Shown piece by piece: positions 8,197-15,948 of a stretch of 22,765 nucleotides of DNA. The notes beneath the pieces were generated by a model. That model saw only the letters and a program-made list of their open reading frames with translations, was not told the origin of the DNA and ran no database searches. The translations under genes were made by a program, and so were the position numbers. The number at the start of each line of letters is the position of its first letter. The stretch's first letter is position 1. Location of the stretch: positions 1-22,765 of the forward strand of contig CAKPJM010000021.1 in the NCBI GenBank assembly GCA_934162625.1. The letters run 5' to 3'. The stretch is from an uncultured Clostridia bacterium. Lineage in GTDB: Bacteria; Bacillota; Clostridia; TANB77; CAG-508.

Positions 8197-8575
8197 ATGA
8201 AAACTTTTTGTGGCACGGATATAATAGAAATAAGTAGAATAAAAGAATCTATAGAAAGGTCACGGAGATAGATTTTTAAATATAATTTATACTCCAGCAG
8301 AAATAGAATATTGCGAGAGCAAAAAAAATGCAAAGTATTATCACTATGCAGGAAGATTTGCTGCAAAAGAAGCAATATATAAAGCTGTCTCAAGCCTTTT
8401 AGAAAATAAGTTTGATATATCTTGGCATAATGCTCAAGTAATAAATGACGAAAATGGTAACCCACAAATAGAATTTTTAGATGTAAAATTTGATAAATTA
8501 AAAAGCATTGATATATCAATATCACATTGCAAAGAATATGCAGTTGCAACAGTAGTTGCAGTAGTTAAGGAGTAA
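8197..8575 (+). CDS. acpS: Holo-[acyl-carrier-protein] synthase, +1 frameshifted at CGG
   Basis: Transfers 4'-phosphopantetheine from CoA to acyl carrier protein, normally an essential step for fatty acid synthesis. ATG 8197 follows TAGGAGG. Read directly, the frame ends after 24 residues at TAG 8269-8271. Skipping C8263 of the CGG codon gives SGDRFLNIIYTPAEIEYC, GRFAAKEAIYKA and ISHCKEYAVATVV, ending with TAA 8573-8575; total 125 residues, the usual length. The metal-binding Asp8 (GTDI) and Glu58 (AAKEA) are on opposite sides of the shift, so the enzyme needs both parts. The stop lies seven bases before tatD and its end (AAGGAG) forms the tatD ribosome site, so translation of tatD may depend on ribosomes that made the shift. 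Confidence 0.87.
8263..8265 (+). other. CGG +1 shift site in acpS
   Basis: TCA-CGG-AGA-TAG becomes TCA-GGA-GAT-AGA when C8263 is skipped, restoring the SGDRFL segment. Site 3 of 5. Confidence 0.85.
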
Positions 8576-8582
8576 AAATAAT

Positions 8583-9350
8583 ATGGAACTTTTTGATTCA
8601 CATGCACACTATAATGATGAAAAATTTGAAGAAGATAGAGAAGAAGTTCTAAAAGAAATATATAAATCAGGAGTAACTAAATTAGTAAATGCAGGATATA
8701 GCTTAGAATCTTCTAAAACCGCAATAGAAATAGCAAATGCACATGATTTTATATATGCAACAGTTGGAATTTCTCCAAATGATATAGAAAACTTTAAAAA
8801 CGAAGACTTAGACAATATAGTAAAACTAGCTAATAACAAGAAAGTAGTTGCAATAGGAGAAATAGGCTTAGACTATTATTGGAATAAAGAAAATAAAAGT
8901 TTACAAAAGGAAGTATTTATCTCTCAAATAAAAATAGCAAATGAATTAAACTTGCCAATAGTAATTCATACCAGAGAAGCAATATACGATACTTTAGAAA
9001 TACTAAAAAACAACAGTTGCAATAGAAAAGGAATATTTCACTGTTGCCCTTTTAATGTGGATTTAGTTAGAGAGGGGCTAAAGTTAGGATTTTATATTTC
9101 ATTTGCAGGACCAACAACATTTAAGAATAGTAAAAATGCAGCAGAAATAATTAATATGGTACCATTAGATAAAATGCTTATAGAAACAGACTCTCCTTAC
9201 CTTAGTCCAGAGCCATTTAGAGGTAAAAGAAACGATTCTAGAAATGTTAAATATATTGCACAAAAAATTGCAGATGTAAAAGAAATTTCTATAGAAGAAG
9301 TAGCAAAAAGGACTTATGATAATGCAAAAAAAATATTTGAAATAAAATAA
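8583..9350 (+). CDS. tatD: TatD family metal-dependent hydrolase (DNase)
   Basis: A 255-residue TIM-barrel amidohydrolase-superfamily enzyme; relatives are metal-dependent nucleases with proposed roles in DNA repair or turnover. All expected metal ligands are visible: His7 and His9 in DSHAHY, Glu93 in IGEIGLDYYW, His129 in IVIHTRE, His153 in IFHCCP, and Asp203 in IETDSPYL. Length is typical. The ribosome site AAGGAG (8567-8572) overlaps the end of acpS, indicating one operon and possible translational coupling. A bidirectional terminator starts at the stop codon. No anomalies. Confidence 0.95.
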   Translation: MELFDSHAHYNDEKFEEDREEVLKEIYKSGVTKLVNAGYSLESSKTAIEIANAHDFIYATVGISPNDIENFKNEDLDNIVKLANNKKVVAIGEIGLDYYWNKENKSLQKEVFISQIKIANELNLPIVIHTREAIYDTLEILKNNSCNRKGIFHCCPFNVDLVREGLKLGFYISFAGPTTFKNSKNAAEIINMVPLDKMLIETDSPYLSPEPFRGKRNDSRNVKYIAQKIADVKEISIEEVAKRTYDNAKKIFEIK

Positions 9351-9380
9351 AATCCAGTTTTAAACTGGATTTTATTTTAT
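9344..9380. terminator. Bidirectional terminator between tatD and lemA
   Basis: A 17-bp perfect stem (9344-9360 with 9362-9378, core AATCCAGTTTTAAACTGGATT) with A-rich and T-rich outer ends serves both convergent genes. Confidence 0.9.
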
Positions 9381-9385
9381 ATAAT

Positions 9386-9937
9386 TTACTTGTTAAAGTC
9401 AACTTTAACATTTTTTCTAGCTTCTTCGCTTTCTACTTTAAAGAACTCTTCTGCTTTAAATCCGAACATAGAAGCAATAATATTAGAAGGAAAGACTTCT
9501 AATTTTGTGTTGTACATTGTAACACTATCATTGTAAAATTGTCTTGAAAAAGAAATTTTGTTTTCTGTGTTTTGTAATTCTTGTTGTAATTCAGAAAAAT
9601 TTTGATTAGCTTTTAAATCTGGATAATTTTCAGAAACTGCCATAATAGTTTTTAAAGCACCTGATAATTGATTATCAAGATTAGCTTTTTCAGCAACAGT
9701 ACCTGCGTTTGCCCAAGAAGTTCTAAGCTCTGCAACCTTTGTTAATACATCATTTTCATGTGTCATATAACCTTTTACTGTTTCTACTAAATTTGGTATT
9801 AAATCAAATCTTCTTTGTAATTGAACATCAATTTGACTCCAAGAGTTTTTAACTTTTTGTCTTAGTCTAACTAAACTGTTATACATTGAAATTACAAGGA
9901 CTACTAAAACTGCAATAATAATTAATGCAATCCACAT
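9386..9937 (-). CDS. lemA: LemA family protein
   Basis: A 183-residue LemA protein: one N-terminal transmembrane segment (about residues 2-18) followed by a long helical domain. The hallmark NSWSQIDVQLQRRFDLIPNL (about 37-56) and the following VETVKGYMTHE are present, and the C-terminal region FYNDSVTMYNTKLEVFPSNI matches the family. The precise function is unknown; homologues are membrane-anchored and often lie near TPM-domain or peptidase genes, neither of which is adjacent here. ATG is preceded by AGGAGGTC. A good promoter lies upstream on the same strand and the gene forms its own unit. It converges with tatD on a shared terminator. Confidence 0.93.
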   Translation of the reverse strand: MWIALIIIAVLVVLVISMYNSLVRLRQKVKNSWSQIDVQLQRRFDLIPNLVETVKGYMTHENDVLTKVAELRTSWANAGTVAEKANLDNQLSGALKTIMAVSENYPDLKANQNFSELQQELQNTENKISFSRQFYNDSVTMYNTKLEVFPSNIIASMFGFKAEEFFKVESEEARKNVKVDFNK

Positions 9938-9973
9938 AATAAAGACCTCCTATTAAAATAAATTTACAAATTA

Positions 9974-10002
9974 ATTATAACATAGCCAAAACAGCATAGC
10001 AA
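9974..10002 (-). promoter_or_regulatory. lemA promoter
   Basis: Read on the minus strand: TTGCTA (9997-10002), 17-base spacer, TATAAT (9974-9979) with an extended TG one base upstream of the -10 box. Confidence 0.7.
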
Positions 10003-10023
10003 GAAATAATTGTATAAATTGGG

Positions 10024-10095
10024 ATTTGGACGAATGGGGACAGACCCCTTTTGTTTGATTTCAAACAAAAGGGGTCTGTCCCCATTCGTCCAAAT
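10024..10095. repeat. Perfect 35-bp palindrome, GGGACAGACCCC family
   Basis: Arms 10024-10058 and 10061-10095 are perfectly complementary around two bases. They contain GGGGACAGACCCCTTTTG, the same core as at 3742-3805 and 16647-16721, but the outer arm (ATTTGGACGAAT) differs. It lies between the divergent lemA and G5/3D genes. A small open frame across it is a by-product of the repeat. Confidence 0.92.
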
Positions 10096-10194
10096 TACAA
10101 TTTGCCTGTTAAATCCTATATTGCATAAACCGTATTTCCGTATGCATATTTTTGTACAAGCTGCATATAATATAATAAGAAAAAATTTCCAAAT

Positions 10195-10223
10195 TTGACA
10201 AATGTTTTTAAAAATAGTATAAT
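10195..10223 (+). promoter_or_regulatory. Consensus promoter of the G5/3D gene
   Basis: Perfect TTGACA (10195-10200), 17-base spacer and perfect TATAAT (10218-10223). The ATG lies 28 bases downstream behind AAGGAGGG, so the leader is very short and expression is probably strong. Confidence 0.88.
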
Positions 10224-10250
10224 ATAAAAGGTCGCTTTAAGGAGGGATTT

Positions 10251-11174
10251 ATGAATAAAACAAAATATTCATCTATATCTTATAAAAAGATTATCGCAAT
10301 AAGTATAATATTTATTATAATCTTAGGGATATCGGTAATAGCAGGAAAAGCAAAGTTAAATAGTGTGAAGATAAAATTTTCTAATAATCATGAAACTACA
10401 GTAGTGACATCAAAAACAAAAGTGTCTGAAATATTAGAAGAAAACCATATAATGTTATCTGCAGATGAGATAGTAATACCTAGTATGGAAGAAGAGATAA
10501 CAAATACAAATACAATTATAATAACAAAGCAGGGAAATGAGCCTACAAAAATAGCAGAAATTTCAGATGAAGAGTTAAATAGCAATATAGAAGAAATTGC
10601 TGAAAATTATTCAAACATTACAGAGGAAATAATAACAGTTCAAGAAGAAATTCCATTTGAAACAATAACCAAAGATGTATCAAATGGTAGTAACACTACA
10701 AATAGAGTAATACAAGCAGGAAAAAATGGTATTAAAGAAGTAACTTATAAAGTAAAATATAAAGATGGAATAGAAATAGAAAGAATAGAATTATCATCTA
10801 AAGTTATAAAAGAACCAGTAAATAAAATAGTTCAAATTCAAACAAAAGTAACATCAAGATCAGGATATACTAGAGGAGGAACTACAACAGCAACCTCAGG
10901 AAGATACAAAGTAACAGCATATTGTTCATGTGCTAGATGTTGTGGAAAAACAAATGGAATTACTGCTTGTGGAGCAAGAGCAACAGCAAATCATACAGTT
11001 GCAGCACCAAGTACATTTGCCTTTGGAACACAATTGGTTATTAATGGGAAAACATATACTGTAGAAGACAGAGGCGGAGCAATCCAAGGAAACAGAATAG
11101 ATATTTATATGAATTCACACTCAGAAGCTTTAGCTTGGGGAGTAAGATATTTAGATGTAGAAGTTGTTAAATAA
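10251..11174 (+). CDS. Secreted G5 and 3D domain cell-wall protein (YabE-like)
   Basis: A 307-residue surface protein with an N-terminal membrane or signal segment (about 13-31). It then has one DUF348-type domain (about 40-95), an acidic linker, a G5-like domain (about 122-200, EEIPFETI ... IQAGKNGIKEVTYKVKYKDG ... SSKVIKEP) and a C-terminal 3D domain (about 219-306) with VTAYC near its start and EDRGGAIQGNRIDIYM carrying the conserved acidic residues. This order matches YabE/resuscitation-factor-like proteins, in which the 3D fold is related to MltA/RlpA-type glycan-cleaving barrels, so a peptidoglycan-remodelling role is likely. Four cysteines sit in CSCARCC (225-231). A perfect promoter precedes it and a terminator follows. 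Confidence 0.9.
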   Translation: MNKTKYSSISYKKIIAISIIFIIILGISVIAGKAKLNSVKIKFSNNHETTVVTSKTKVSEILEENHIMLSADEIVIPSMEEEITNTNTIIITKQGNEPTKIAEISDEELNSNIEEIAENYSNITEEIITVQEEIPFETITKDVSNGSNTTNRVIQAGKNGIKEVTYKVKYKDGIEIERIELSSKVIKEPVNKIVQIQTKVTSRSGYTRGGTTTATSGRYKVTAYCSCARCCGKTNGITACGARATANHTVAAPSTFAFGTQLVINGKTYTVEDRGGAIQGNRIDIYMNSHSEALAWGVRYLDVEVVK

Positions 11175-11184
11175 AAATAGTTCA

Positions 11185-11215
11185 AAAATAGGGGAAGATA
11201 TTCCTCTATTTTTTT
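11185..11215 (+). terminator. Terminator of the G5/3D gene
   Basis: AAAATAGGGGAA (11185-11196) pairs with TTCCTCTATTTT (11201-11212) with one G-U pair, loop GATA, followed by more T residues. Confidence 0.85.
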
Positions 11216-11223
11216 GCCAGCAG

Positions 11224-11301
11224 AGAGAGAAAGTTTTAGGACGGACTTTTTTCTTTCCAGTTAAACTGAAAGAAAAAAGTCCGTCCTAAAACTTTCTCTC
11301 T
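11224..11301. repeat. Near-perfect 38-bp palindrome, GGACGGAC variant
   Basis: The left arm from 11224 and the right arm ending at 11301 match over 38 bases, with one unpaired C in the left arm (TTTCCAGTT against AACTGAAA). The central bases form AGTT-A-AACT. The core TAGGACGGACTTTTTTC resembles, but is not the same as, the GGGACAGACCCC core of the other elements. It is nine bases after the terminator of the G5/3D gene. Confidence 0.9.
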
Positions 11302-11348
11302 AGCAAAATCCAATTTGTTTAATTTAGGTTCTTAAAAAAGAAAAATTA

Positions 11349-11377
11349 TTGTAAAATATCTCTACATATGATATAAA
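11349..11377 (+). promoter_or_regulatory. Probable promoter of the flippase gene
   Basis: TTGTAA (11349-11354), 17-base spacer, TATAAA (11372-11377), 30 bases before the ATG. Confidence 0.6.
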
Positions 11378-11407
11378 ATAAATATTAATTAGTAAAGGAA
11401 GATTTTA

Positions 11408-13069
11408 ATGGGAGCAGAAGATAAAATAAAAAAAGAAAAAAATACGTCATTTATGAAAAATGTTGCAATGCTTATGGTTGCGCAAATTCTTATAAAAATA
11501 TTAGGTTTTGTATATAGATTGGTAATTATAAATGTTGAAGGTTTTGGAGATATAGGGAATGGGTATTATGATGCAGGGTATACAGTATATTCTTTATTAC
11601 TAACATTGTCATCAGTTGGAATACCTACAATAATTTCTAAACTAGTTTCAGAAAGAGTTGCAATAGGTGATCATAAAGGTGCACATAGAATTTTTAAAAC
11701 ATCTCTAAAGATATTTACACTAATAGGAGCATTTTTTTCATTAGTATTATTCTTTGGAGCAGGAATAATAGCAAAAAGAATATTAAATGTACCAGATGTA
11801 AAATATGTTCTAATGGTACTAGCACCGGCAATTATGTTTGTTGCATCCTCTGCAGTTTTAAGAGGATATTTTGCAGGACTTGGAAGCATGAAATCAACAA
11901 GTGTATCCCAAACATTAGAACAATTTTTTAATTGTGTTTTAACAATCACATTTGTATATGCGTTAGTTGGAAAGGATCCAGCCATTATGGCAGCAGGAGG
12001 AAACTTGTCTACAACGCTTGCTATTTTGATTTCTTTTATGTATTTGGTTATTTTCTATAAAAGAAGAAAAAAAGGAATTATGGCAGAATGTGCTGCTCAA
12101 ACAGTAGAACAAGAAGACAAAACCACAGGAAAACTTATAAAAACAATATTTGCAATATCAATACCAATGACAATTGGGTCATTAATATCAGTTATTAATA
12201 ATATGATTGACACAGTTACAATAAGTAATTGTATACAAACTGCATTTTCTGGAATTCTAGAAGGCGGAAAAGCAGCATTAGAAGCAAAAGCGATGGAACT
12301 ATCTGGTGTATTGTCAAAGGTTGTAACAATAATACATCTTCCACTTGCAATTACAGGAGCTTTTTGTACAGCATTAGTTCCAGCAATATCTTCAGCAATA
12401 TCAGTAAAAGATTATGCAACAGTAAATAAAAGATTATCATTTTCATTCTTTGCTTCAATTCTATTAATAATGCCATGTGCAGCAGGACTAGTAGCACTTG
12501 CAGAACCAATTTTAAAACTAATATATCCAGCAGCTTCAAATGGAGCTAATATATTAATTTTAAGCACAATTACAATGATATTTGTATCACTAAACTATGT
12601 TGTGGAAGGCGGATTATACGGATTCGGGAAAGTACACATTCCAGCAATAGCATTAGCAATTGGAGGATTTATAAAACTAATTTTAAATCTAATATTAATA
12701 AGTAATCCAGAAATAAATATATTAGGAGCTGTTATTAGTTCAATAGTATGCCAAGTTATACTATTTGTAATATGTATGTATTATTTAAATAAAGAAATAA
12801 AGTTAAATATGAACTTAAAAGATCATGTGCTAAAACCAACGTTTGCATCAGCAATTATGGGAGTTATAGTTTATATTATATATAAAGTAATTGTAGGAGC
12901 ACTTGGAAATGCAATCTCAACAATTATAGCTATATGTGCAGGAATACTAGTATATTTAGTACTAGTACTTGGAATGAAAATGCTAACAAAAGAAGATATA
13001 TATATGATCCCATTTGGAACAAAAATATATAGCTTGTTGGTAAAATTAAAAATATACAAAGAGAATTAA
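11408..13069 (+). CDS. Polysaccharide/lipid flippase, SpoVB-MurJ (MOP) family
   Basis: A 553-residue integral membrane protein with about 14 transmembrane helices, of the MOP exporter superfamily. The N-terminal MLMVAQILIKILGFVYRLVIIN and the region EGFGDIGNGYYDAGYTVYSLLLTLSSVGIPTIISKLV (about 38-74) are typical of the SpoVB/YtgP group. Relatives move lipid-linked peptidoglycan precursors or other polyprenyl sugars across the membrane; YtgP is a MurJ-type lipid II flippase and SpoVB acts during spore cortex formation. Sequence alone does not separate these. A likely positively charged gate (several Arg and Lys in the first half) is consistent with an anionic lipid substrate. ATG follows AAAGGAAG. 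The next gene is 121 bases on, across a repeat element. Confidence 0.88.
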   Translation: MGAEDKIKKEKNTSFMKNVAMLMVAQILIKILGFVYRLVIINVEGFGDIGNGYYDAGYTVYSLLLTLSSVGIPTIISKLVSERVAIGDHKGAHRIFKTSLKIFTLIGAFFSLVLFFGAGIIAKRILNVPDVKYVLMVLAPAIMFVASSAVLRGYFAGLGSMKSTSVSQTLEQFFNCVLTITFVYALVGKDPAIMAAGGNLSTTLAILISFMYLVIFYKRRKKGIMAECAAQTVEQEDKTTGKLIKTIFAISIPMTIGSLISVINNMIDTVTISNCIQTAFSGILEGGKAALEAKAMELSGVLSKVVTIIHLPLAITGAFCTALVPAISSAISVKDYATVNKRLSFSFFASILLIMPCAAGLVALAEPILKLIYPAASNGANILILSTITMIFVSLNYVVEGGLYGFGKVHIPAIALAIGGFIKLILNLILISNPEINILGAVISSIVCQVILFVICMYYLNKEIKLNMNLKDHVLKPTFASAIMGVIVYIIYKVIVGALGNAISTIIAICAGILVYLVLVLGMKMLTKEDIYMIPFGTKIYSLLVKLKIYKEN

Positions 13070-13076
13070 ACAGGAG

Positions 13077-13177
13077 TTCGTTTAATTGAAGTGGGAGATG
13101 TGATATGGGACTAATAGGGCCAAAACTTCGCAGGCTTTTCCCCATTTTTCGCACCTCTCACTTCACACTTCGTTTAA
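13077..13177. repeat. Imperfect palindromic element flanked by 9-base direct repeats
   Basis: TTCGTTTAA occurs at 13077-13085 and again at 13169-13177. Just inside lie imperfect inverted arms: GAAGTGGGAGATGTG (13088-13102) against the sequence at 13151-13164, 12 of 15 positions complementary. ATGGG and CCCAT lie further inside. The layout is that of a small insertion with target duplication, but the palindrome is degenerate. Confidence 0.45.
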
Positions 13178-13190
13178 AAAGGAGAAATTT

Positions 13191-13946
13191 ATGAAATTAG
13201 TTTCATGGAATGTAAACGGATTAAGAGCAATATATAAAAAAGGCTTTGAAGAATCATTTAAAGAGCTTAATGCAGATATATTTTGTATTCAAGAGACAAA
13301 AATGCAAGAGGGTCAAATAGAATTAGAATTGCAAGGATATCATCAATACTATAATTATGCAGAAAGAAAAGGTTATTCAGGAACAGCAATTTTTACAAAG
13401 AAAGAGCCCATAAATGTAACATATGGAATAGGAATAGAAGAGCACGATAAAGAGGGAAGAGTAATAACACTAGAATTTGATAAATTTTATATGGTAAATT
13501 GTTATACACCAAACTCTGGAAGAGAGCTTGCAAGATTAGAATATAGAATGATTTGGGAAGATGAATTCAAAAAATATTTAATTAGACTAGATAAACAAAA
13601 GCCAGTAATAATATGTGGGGACTTAAATGTAGCTCATACAGAAATAGACTTAAAAAATCCAAAATCAAATAGAAAAAATGCGGGATTTACAGATGAAGAA
13701 AGAAGTAAAATAGATAATTTATTGAATTCTGGATTTACAGACACATTTAGAAAAATATATCCAGATAAAGAAGGAGCATACACTTGGTGGTCATATATGT
13801 TTAATGCAAGAGCAAATAATGCAGGCTGGCGTATTGACTATTTTCTAGTATCTGATAGAATAAGTAAAAATATAAAAGACGCATATATTTATTCAAATAT
13901 AATGGGAAGTGACCATTGCCCAGTTGGATTAGAAATAGAAGAATAA
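13191..13946 (+). CDS. xth: Exodeoxyribonuclease III (AP endonuclease)
   Basis: A 251-residue enzyme of the exonuclease III/ExoA family, which cuts DNA at abasic sites and trims 3' ends in base-excision repair. The whole catalytic set is visible: Asn7 in SWNVNGLRA, Glu35 in IQETKM, Tyr105 region NCYTPNSG, Asp144 and Asn146 in GDLNVAH, and Asp241/His242 in SDHCPV. The RIDYF strand typical of the family precedes the last motif. ATG follows AAGGAG. The stop is 14 bases before the AI-2E family permease, so the two are probably cotranscribed. No anomalies. Confidence 0.96.
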   Translation: MKLVSWNVNGLRAIYKKGFEESFKELNADIFCIQETKMQEGQIELELQGYHQYYNYAERKGYSGTAIFTKKEPINVTYGIGIEEHDKEGRVITLEFDKFYMVNCYTPNSGRELARLEYRMIWEDEFKKYLIRLDKQKPVIICGDLNVAHTEIDLKNPKSNRKNAGFTDEERSKIDNLLNSGFTDTFRKIYPDKEGAYTWWSYMFNARANNAGWRIDYFLVSDRISKNIKDAYIYSNIMGSDHCPVGLEIEE

Positions 13947-13960
13947 AGGGGAGAAATTAA

Positions 13961-15094
13961 ATGAAGGAAACAAAAAAATGGACAAAATGGTTATACTGGT
14001 TTACATTTGCAGTGGCAGTGATATTTGTATACAAAACACTAGACAACTTTACGGATATATCAATATGGTTTGGCAAGCTATTATCAATATTAATGCCATT
14101 TTTAATGGGAATATTAGTAGCATATTTGTTCTATATACCATGTAGGCAAATAGAAAGCTTATACAAAAAATTAAAGCCTAAGTTCGTAAGAAAAAAAGCA
14201 AGAGGACTATCTATTGTTACAGTATATATAATGGCAATATTGTTATTGGTAATAATTATAAACATCATAATACCAGCACTTTCAGAAAGTGTAATAGAGT
14301 TAGCAAATAGTATGCCAGGGTATTATAATACAGCAATGGAATATGTAGAAGATATGCCAGAAGATGCAATAATAAAAAAAGCAGATGTTTTAGAAATTAT
14401 AGGAAACTTACAAAAAATAGATATAACCAAAATCTTAAGCCTAGAAAATATATATGGCTATATAAAAGGCGTTGTAGGTGTTGCTCAAGGTATATTTAGT
14501 GTATTTGTTACATTAATAATGTCTGTGTACATATTAGCAGAAAGAAGTGAAATATTAAAATTTGTAAGAAGATTAAATTCTGCAATATTTAAAGAAAAAA
14601 CTTGTGAAATAATAGATAAATACTTTATGAAAGCTAATGATATATTCTTTAAATTTGTATCAAGCCAGGTATTAGATGGTATAATAGTAGGAATAATAGT
14701 ATCAATAGCAATGTGGATTCTAAAAGTAAAATATTGGGTACTATTAGGATTTATGATAGGATTATTTAATATAATTCCATATTTCGGAGCAATAGTTGCA
14801 GTAGTAATTGCTACCATAATAACAATATTTACAGGAGGATTTGCAAAAGCAATATGGATGGTTATAGTAGTAGTAATACTTCAACAAATAGATGCAAACA
14901 TAATAAATCCTAAAATAGTAGGAAATGCATTACAATTAAGTCCTATATTAGTAATTTTCTCTGTAACGTTATTTGGAGCATATTTTGGAGTACTTGGAAT
15001 GTTCTTAGCAGTTCCAATAATAGCAGTAATAAAACTAATAATAAACGACTTTATAGAATATAGAACAGAAAAGAAAAAACAAGAAGAGAAATAG
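13961..15094 (+). CDS. AI-2E family permease (DUF20)
   Basis: A 377-residue multi-pass membrane protein of the AI-2E/YdiK/PerM family. It has two to three N-terminal helices, a soluble-like helical middle segment (about 115-165) and a C-terminal bundle with the characteristic segments GFMIGLFNIIPYFGAIVA and QQIDANIINPKIVGNALQLSP, followed by LGMFLAVPIIAVIK. Relatives export small molecules or act as sodium/proton antiporters; the substrate here is unknown, and the family name does not prove quorum-signal transport. ATG follows AAGGGGAG. It probably shares a transcript with xth. A palindromic repeat begins 13 bases after its TAG stop. Confidence 0.92.
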   Translation: MKETKKWTKWLYWFTFAVAVIFVYKTLDNFTDISIWFGKLLSILMPFLMGILVAYLFYIPCRQIESLYKKLKPKFVRKKARGLSIVTVYIMAILLLVIIINIIIPALSESVIELANSMPGYYNTAMEYVEDMPEDAIIKKADVLEIIGNLQKIDITKILSLENIYGYIKGVVGVAQGIFSVFVTLIMSVYILAERSEILKFVRRLNSAIFKEKTCEIIDKYFMKANDIFFKFVSSQVLDGIIVGIIVSIAMWILKVKYWVLLGFMIGLFNIIPYFGAIVAVVIATIITIFTGGFAKAIWMVIVVVILQQIDANIINPKIVGNALQLSPILVIFSVTLFGAYFGVLGMFLAVPIIAVIKLIINDFIEYRTEKKKQEEK

Positions 15095-15106
15095 CAATTT
15101 GTGTGA

Positions 15107-15165
15107 ACGATTCTAGGGACTGTCCCTCTTTTGTCGAATGACAAAAGGGGACTGTCCTGAATCGT
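15107..15165. repeat. Imperfect palindrome, GGGACTGTCCC variant
   Basis: ACGATTC...CTTTTGTC (15107-15135) pairs imperfectly with GACAAAAG...GAATCGT (15140-15165) around GAAT. The core GGGACTGTCCC is itself palindromic. Related to the GGGACAGACCCC elements but diverged, with two small bulges. It may stop transcription after the AI-2E family gene. Confidence 0.8.
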
Positions 15166-15215
15166 AAATGTAATCTAATGCAAATCATTTTCAAATTTAT
15201 GCAATTAATTTTTTC

Positions 15216-15240
15216 GGGCAGACACAGGGCCTGCCCCTAC
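15216..15240 (+). repeat. 25-base GGGCAG...CCCCTAC repeat, copy 1
   Basis: A small hairpin (GGGCAG with CTGCCC) ending in CCCTAC. An identical 25-base copy lies at 22664-22688. Repeats ending in CCCCTAC recur in gut Firmicutes genomes to my knowledge; their function is unknown. Confidence 0.8.
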
Positions 15241-15267
15241 AGCTATAGCAATTTCTACGATGTCTTT

Positions 15268-15293
15268 GGGTCGCCGAGGGCGGCGACCCCTAC
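15268..15293 (+). repeat. GGGTCGCC hairpin repeat ending in CCCCTAC
   Basis: GGGTCGCC (15268-15275) pairs perfectly with GGCGACCC (15282-15289) and ends in CCCTAC like the 15216 repeat, in the same orientation. Its high GC content stands out strongly. The rest of 15095-15349 has no gene. Confidence 0.75.
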
Positions 15294-15349
15294 AAACCAA
15301 AAATAAATTTAATCACACAAATTCCAATTTATAGAAAAGGAGAATACAT

Positions 15350-15847
15350 ATGCTAAAAAAATATTTAATAGTCTTTTTAATTTCAATGGTACCACTAATA
15401 GAATTAAGAGGTTCAATCCCAATTGGTTTGAGCTCATTATGGGGAGATCCTATTCAAGTACTTCCACTTTATATAATTTGTATATTAGGAAATATGTTAC
15501 CAGTACCATTTATATACTTATTTGCTAGAAAAGTTTTAGAATGGGGAGCAGACAAAAAAATAATAGGTAAATTCTTTAAATGGTGTTTGGAAAAAGGGGA
15601 AAAAGGTGGAAAAAAACTTCAAGAAAAAGCAGGAAAAACAGGATTATTCTTTGCATTATTAATATTTGTAGGAATTCCACTTCCAGGAACAGGAGCATGG
15701 ACAGGAACACTTGCAGCAAGTATATTAGATATGGACTTTAAAAGAAGTATTTTAGCAGTTATGCTAGGAGTAATACTAGCGGGAATTATAATGGGGCTTG
15801 CATCAGCAGGAGTGTTTGGGGCATATGGAGCAATATTTGCAGTTTAA
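15350..15847 (+). CDS. Small multidrug-export family membrane protein (COG2426 type)
   Basis: A 165-residue membrane protein with about four helices. The N-terminal SMVPLIELRGSIPIGLSS and the central GIPLPGTGAWTG are diagnostic of the putative small multidrug export (Sm_multidrug_ex) family. The substrate is not established. ATG follows AAAGGAG. No promoter is obvious in the repeat-filled 255 bases upstream. A hairpin repeat follows within 12 bases of the stop and may serve as terminator. Confidence 0.87.
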   Translation: MLKKYLIVFLISMVPLIELRGSIPIGLSSLWGDPIQVLPLYIICILGNMLPVPFIYLFARKVLEWGADKKIIGKFFKWCLEKGEKGGKKLQEKAGKTGLFFALLIFVGIPLPGTGAWTGTLAASILDMDFKRSILAVMLGVILAGIIMGLASAGVFGAYGAIFAV

Positions 15848-15858
15848 CAATAAATTTG

Positions 15859-15888
15859 GGGAAAAAGGGGGACAGCCCCCTTTTTCCC
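15859..15888. repeat. 13-bp hairpin GGGAAAAAGGGGG
   Basis: GGGAAAAAGGGGG (15859-15871) pairs perfectly with 15876-15888 around ACAG. The centre GGGGACAG-CCCC matches the core of the larger palindromes. A close sibling is at 22517-22545. Confidence 0.8.
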
Positions 15889-15948
15889 TCAAAGTTCATA
15901 TAGAGTTAATATTTGTGATATATAATTTTAAAATTAAGGAGTGTAATT

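Noticed and set aside
10010..10198. 62-codon open frame across the 10024-10095 palindrome
   Set aside because: It is created by the repeat sequence, has no ribosome site and overlaps the promoter of the G5/3D gene.
13961..15094. Quorum-sensing exporter role from the AI-2E family name
   Set aside because: The family includes transporters with other substrates; no luxS or signal gene is near.
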